Assembly (NCBI RefSeq): GCF_026262505.1
Contig: NC_067203.1
Span: 9,300,001 to 9,364,000, forward strand
From: Trichomonas vaginalis G3
Taxonomy: Eukaryota > Parabasalia > Trichomonadida > Trichomonadidae
DNA length: 64,000 nucleotides
Direction of reading: 5' to 3'
Below, in pieces: positions 60,102 to 64,000 of the stretch. Positions within the stretch are counted from its first letter, which is position 1, and each line of letters opens with the position of its first letter. A program made the position numbers and the translations under genes. The notes below the pieces were generated by a model, which searched no databases, was not told where the DNA came from, and worked only from the letters and a program-made list of their open reading frames with translations.

Positions 60102-61396
60102 AATCCCGCCAAAAGTGAAAATTGAATAAAAAGTAATAATTAATAAATATATACTATATCATTAGATGAATATTTTGGAATAACATTTTAAAATCGAGGT
60201 TTTTCAATGGATAACGGTTCAATCAAAAATTTGACCCCATTTTAGAATCTACATTAAAAATGGAACATTTCTGTTGTTTCAAAATTCCAAAATAACGTTT
60301 CTATTCCTCTCAAAAGTAAAAATAAACTTTATTGGGGAAAAATATTTTTATTTTCCAAAAAAAATGAAAACCTTAAATGCAAATCTAATTTTGATGCTTT
60401 TGTTTGTGATTTTTTGGATTTCGAAAAAAATTTGAAAATTCAGACAAGTTACCATTAACACTAATACGTTTCAGCGAGTCGGTCCCATCAGAGAAATTTT
60501 CATAAATCGGCGATATAATTTATTATTTCAGCAAAATATTCTCAGATCCAACTAGAATAAGGTCAAATTATACAAATTTAGCAAAGGCTAGTTATCCTAC
60601 CTATTCAATTAACTTTAATTTTAAATAATTCAAGACAATTCTCAAAATTACCTTAATAATCGCGTTCTCTTCGCAAAATGACGATTCATCATTCACTACC
60701 AGCATAACTGAGGGCTTGTGCTCACAGAATAATACAGATAATTTACTTATTAATGCAAAATTTAGTACCAAAAGGTAATCATAGAAGATACAAAAAAAGT
60801 TTCTTTATTTTGATTGCTGATTTTATTTCTTCTAAAATTTACCAAATCTAAAAAATCCAAAATTGAATGCTATTGAATTTCATGTTTATGTAACATATAC
60901 TATTTATTATATAAGGAATAAAAATTTTATAGTTTTAATCAAAAATAAAGGTGTACTAAATGCATACAAAACAAGGTATTTTTTACTCATCCAAAATATG
61001 TTAACAGTGCTATTTATATAATCAATATCCGAATTTCGAAATCATTTTGATGAAATCTTTATTTTAAAATTGAGTTGACTGTGAAATTCACCCGAGAAGA
61101 GGGATTATCTCAATGAAAAGTACATAAAATAGCAAACGCACAAGATGGCACTATGCAGCTTTATATTGTTATACAGGATGAACATATAAAATGTTTGGAA
61201 AACACTTACTTCGTTCTACAAATGTGTATCTCTTTATATCAAAGATTCTTCTCAAATTATTGAGAGACTTCTCTCAAAAAAAGGAAAATTTGATAACTAA
61301 AAAAAAATTATGGCATAACCTCTCGTTTTGCATAGATATATATTTACATGGTCACAGAGCTTATTTTCATTGTCAAAACTTAAAAATTTTTAGTGG
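60102..61396. other. Non-coding arm of the Kolobok element
   Basis: 1.3 kb, AT-rich, between the transposase start and the right end. No gene seen; the frame at 61191-61409 runs over the terminal repeat and is not called. Confidence 0.5.
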
Positions 61397-61924
61397 ACTA
61401 TACCCTTAAGGGATTTTTGAATTAGGGATGCGTTAAACACGCCATTTGACCGGGCGTACATTTTTTTTGTTCGCCCAAAAATTTCGCCATTTGAGAAATT
61501 CAAAAATTAAAAATAAAATTTTAATCTTGATTTTTTTATTTTCGTGATTTTTTTGAAACTTACATAAGCGATGAAATACTTTTTTTAAGTAATCGTTTAT
61601 TATATATAAATATATCTTAATAAATTTAATTCCTTAAGGTAGAGCGTGTTCAAATTTAAAATCTCATACAATATTTTCTTAATGGCGTATTTTTCTGAGG
61701 TCGCCCAAATAAAGGCGAATTCAAAATTGAGAACTCCAAGGCGTATGGCGAGTATTCAAAAAGTACGCCACTTACAAAATATTGAATGTGGATTATCAAT
61801 TTTTTGGCGTATTCAATTTCAAATTTTGATATTTATGTTTATTTTATTCAGTATAATGCTAAGAATTAAAATATAAAATTCATAGAATTTTTTCTTTGAA
61901 AATATTTTACATTTTTATTAGACC

Positions 61925-62570
61925 ACTCCTAGACTAGTCATCAGGTTATCCTCAGATCATCCTCAGACTACTCCTTATCAGATTACTCATCATCCTCAGA
62001 CTACTCCTTAGACCCCTCCTCATCAGACTACTCCTCAGATCTTCCTCCTGAGACTACTCTTCAGACTACTCCTTAAAGTCCTCCTCATCAGACTAGTCCT
62101 GAGGCTAGTCCTCAGACTACTCCTCAGATTATCCTCAAACTACTCCTCAGTCTAATCCTCAGACTCCTCCTCAGATTATCCTCAAACTACTCCTCGGTCT
62201 AATCCTCAGACTCCTCCTCAGATTATGCTCAGATTATCCTCAAACTCCTCAGATTATCCTCAGACTACTCCTCAAACTCCTCAGTCTAATCCTCAGACTC
62301 CTCCTCAGATTATCCTCAAACTACTCCTCGGTCTAATCCTCAGACTACTCCTCGGTCTAATCCTCAGACTCCTCCTCAGATTATCCTCAGACTCCTCCTC
62401 AGATTATCCTCAGACTCCTCCTCAGATTATCCTCAAACTCCTCCTCAGATTATCCTCAGACTCCTCCTCAGATTATCCTCAAACTCCTCAGATTATCATC
62501 AAACTCCTCAAACTACTCCTCGGTCTAATCCTCAGACTCCTCCTCAGATTATCCTCAGATTATCACTTTA
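61925..62570. repeat. Satellite of about 23 bp, CTCAGATTATCCTCAGACTC type
   Basis: Tandem and partly irregular repeats built of CCTCAGACTCCTCC and TCAGATTAT. The most regular part, at about 62350-62480, has a 23-base period. Because 23 is not a multiple of three, the open frame over it changes register and is not a gene. Confidence 0.85.
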
Positions 62571-62659
62571 CATATATATATATATTGATAACTAAATAAT
62601 TACTTATTATACTTTCTTTATTTTTTTTTTAATTTTAAAATAATATTAATATATCTTTC

Positions 62660-62760
62660 TACGTTTAATGATGAAAAGAGAAAGAGGAGTAAAAAGAGGA
62701 AAGAGAAAAGAAAGAGAGAGAGAAAAAAAAAGAGAAAGAAAGAAAGAAAAAAAAAGGACG
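62660..62760. repeat. Purine-only tract
   Basis: About 90 bases of nearly only A and G on this strand (AGAGAAAG type). Low complexity. Confidence 0.7.
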
Positions 62761-62788
62761 GCGATAATTTTGTATTGTTTTGTTATTC

Positions 62789-62825
62789 GGCCGAATGGCG
62801 GGTACGAAGTACCCGCCATTCGGCC
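62789..62825. repeat. Perfect palindrome with 17-base arms
   Basis: GGCCGAATGGCGGGTAC, loop GAA, then the exact complement. Strongly GC-rich in an AT-rich setting. The loop is the same as in many Polinton mini-hairpins, but the stem is unrelated. Confidence 0.9.
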
Positions 62826-62885
62826 CCAAAAATGGCGTATTATTCTATTTTTAAACGGTCATGGCGTAAAACCGTCGCATCCCTA

Positions 62886-63681
62886 TTTTAAATTTTAAGA
62901 ATTTTTTTCGAATTTTTTCGAAAAAAAAATATTTTCAGAACAGCCTTAACGGCTAAGATTTAGGAACAATGTTAAGTATCAAAAAGAAAGGAGGTCTGAT
63001 ATAGACAATATATATCGTTGAAGGTTGAAAAAATCTCTAATATTTGAGCCCAAAATTTCAAATTTTTTTTTTGAAAAAAGAGGCCACCCGTATGTACGTT
63101 TATTTGAGAGGAGGAGGATTATATTTTTGAAAGGGTGAAACATTATGAATATGTTAATTATATAATAATATGTATTATTATAAAAAAGAAAAAATAAAGC
63201 ACGTTAAAATTTTTCTTTCTTGATTTTTTACAAAATCTACTTAGAATTATGCAACATATGACTAAATAATTATAAATTTCAAGTTAAATTTTAATTTTGA
63301 TAAATAATTTAAATTTCAAAATATCAAGTTCAGTTCGACTATGTATGTAGTAATTCCTCAATAAAGTGCCAAAACCCTATTAAAATATATGAACATTTTC
63401 AACATTTTAATGTTTTTATTTAAAAATTTGTTGGAATATGAGCTTCAAACAATTATTATGTAAATAAAAATAATTAAATATATGTATTTATTCGTATTAC
63501 AACCGTAGTAAGTCGATTCTTCCTTTCTTCTACTGAGTTTTGAATTTGATTTCGAATTGTAAAGAGATTCAAAGGGAAAATACTAGCGGATAAAAACTAC
63601 CTCCATGAAAGGGTCATAATGGAGTCAAGTTGTATTTTTTGATATTTTTTGCTTTTCGAGCCTAAATAGGTAGCCAAGATA
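62886..63681. other. Right arm of the outer element
   Basis: AT-rich, no gene; contains the second copy of CACCCGTATGTACGTTTATT near 63086. Confidence 0.45.
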
Positions 63682-64000
63682 ATGCCTAAAAATAAGGTTC
63701 TAAATTCTGAAGTTTACATGATCCTCTCGTGTGCACCCTTAACTTATCAAAAACCAATTCTCGATAAAGACAAGCTTTTTGAAGAAATTCTACAGCTTGA
63801 AGATACACCCCAATTCGTTAAAAAGACTCAACAAAATACTACGGAATTCGCAGAACATTTTAACAGAGATATTTCTATAAACACAGGAAAAACTACTACG
63901 CACAGAGAATATACATTCTTCAAATGCTCAATCGTTATATCTGGTACAACAACTTTCGAAAAAAACTATGCGTTTGGTTCCGGAAGAACATCTGGCTCAG
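63682..64000 (+). CDS. Partial open frame leaving the window, start inside the outer element's end
   Basis: Open from the ATG at 63682 to the window end (106 codons). The first about 20 codons (MPKNKVLNSEVYMILSCAPL) lie in the end of the outer transposon; beyond the TTAA the frame reads YQKPILDKDKLFEEILQLED, REYTFFKCSIVISGTTTFEK and YAFGSGRTSGS. The aromatic/Cys pattern resembles the N-terminal part of MULE-type transposases or other zinc-dependent DNA-binding modules, but this is weak. The original gene start was probably displaced by the insertion. Confidence 0.4.
   Translation, partial: MPKNKVLNSEVYMILSCAPLTYQKPILDKDKLFEEILQLEDTPQFVKKTQQNTTEFAEHFNRDISINTGKTTTHREYTFFKCSIVISGTTTFEKNYAFGSGRTSGS

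Larger units (their letters stand above)
58406..61405. mobile_element. Kolobok-type DNA transposon (3.0 kb)
   Basis: Inverted ends GGGTATAGT/ACTATACCC with TTAA on both sides (58402-58405 and 61406-61409). TTAA duplications are the rule for Kolobok (and piggyBac). It holds one transposase gene on the minus strand. Subterminal palindromes occur at both sides (CTCAAAATTCTAGAGTTTTG near 58418; CTCAAATTATTGAGAG near 61248). It is inserted in the outer element 58228-63738. Confidence 0.75.
61425..62883. mobile_element. TA-flanked DNA element with satellite core
   Basis: Ends GGGATGCG/CGCATCCC with TA on both sides (61423-61424 and 62884-62885); the match continues in part with ACGCCAT and GACC. 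Words of the type GGCGTATT, in both orientations, occur about seven times and mostly near the ends. Inside are a 23-bp satellite, an A/G-rich run and a 37-base palindrome. No transposase, so non-autonomous; a Tc1/mariner-type target is suggested by TA only. It is inserted in the outer element next to the Kolobok copy. Confidence 0.65.
58228..63738. mobile_element. Outer TTAA-flanked element, host of nested insertions
   Basis: Left end GGGTGCACCCG after TTAA (58224-58227); right end GTGTGCACCC before TTAA (63739-63742). The inverted end is short (GGGTGCAC plus a near match). Removing the two inner elements leaves about 1 kb, typical of a non-autonomous element. CACCCGTATGTACGTTTATT of its left end recurs in direct orientation at about 63086, so a second copy or partial tandem event is present. 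No transposase of its own. Confidence 0.55.

Noticed and set aside
62225-62599. 124-codon open frame rich in Leu, Ser, Pro and Gln
   Set aside because: Lies wholly in the 23-bp satellite; the period is not a multiple of three.

Overview
This window looks like trichomonad parasite DNA (Parabasalia; Tritrichomonas or Trichomonas). The reasons are AT-rich, intron-free host genes packed in clusters; short 5' leaders headed by the trichomonad initiator TCA(T/C)(A/T) a few bases before the ATG (seen at 916, 6137, 7075, 8196, 49323 and 60097); families typical of these protists (DUF3447/ankyrin, BTB plus F5/8-type-C, multi-membrane PAS/cyclase-like receptors); and a long Polinton/Maverick block, the hallmark mobile DNA of this group. 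I cannot fix the species.

Layout. (1) 0-7.1 kb, host genes: a small coiled-coil protein, a DEDDy 3'-5' exonuclease, a decayed coding region, a BTB/F5-8C protein, an ankyrin/DUF3447 protein and a BAR-like coiled-coil protein. (2) 7.1-9.9 kb: an inverted-repeat-rich spacer and a frameshifted hAT-like transposase with a BED finger. (3) about 9.94-41.87 kb: two related Polinton copies side by side in the same orientation. Copy A (to about 18.1 kb) is a left part only. Copy B (18.1-41.9 kb) carries the full family gene set: packaging ATPase, penton-like and major capsid proteins, small core/membrane proteins, fibre and tail-fibre-like proteins, integrase, KilA-N proteins, protein-primed PolB and a Dam-like methyltransferase. 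Both are fossils; B has roughly two dozen breaks and A perhaps fifteen, though many small genes remain open. (4) 43.2-51.8 kb, host genes: a 1701-residue tail-anchored charged-helix protein, an ENTH/tepsin-like adaptor and an NTF2-fold protein. (5) 52.0-56.2 kb: a PAS/cyclase-like receptor gene split by one in-frame stop and one frameshift. (6) 56.3-63.74 kb: nested DNA transposons: a TTAA-flanked MITE, then an outer TTAA-flanked element holding a complete-looking Kolobok (58.4-61.4 kb) and a TA-flanked element with a satellite core. (7) 63.7 kb to the end: the start of an open frame that leaves the window.

The least explained signals lie in the Polinton block. First, GC-rich mini-hairpins with three-base loops, often in pairs, have arms that co-vary between copies; some sit in-frame inside coding sequences and others lie on or just after stop codons. 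Second, a 1.05 kb insert carries a tandem array of eleven large contiguous foldback stems (four per about 248-bp unit) and lies between two 666-bp copies of the same Polinton segment. Third, a phage-type tail-fibre tip with KADKxHTH repeats and a collagen-like stretch occur in neighbouring fibre genes. Fourth, a family of about 45-residue single-membrane-span proteins occurs in both copies. All calls come from reading the sequence and from family knowledge; no searches were run.
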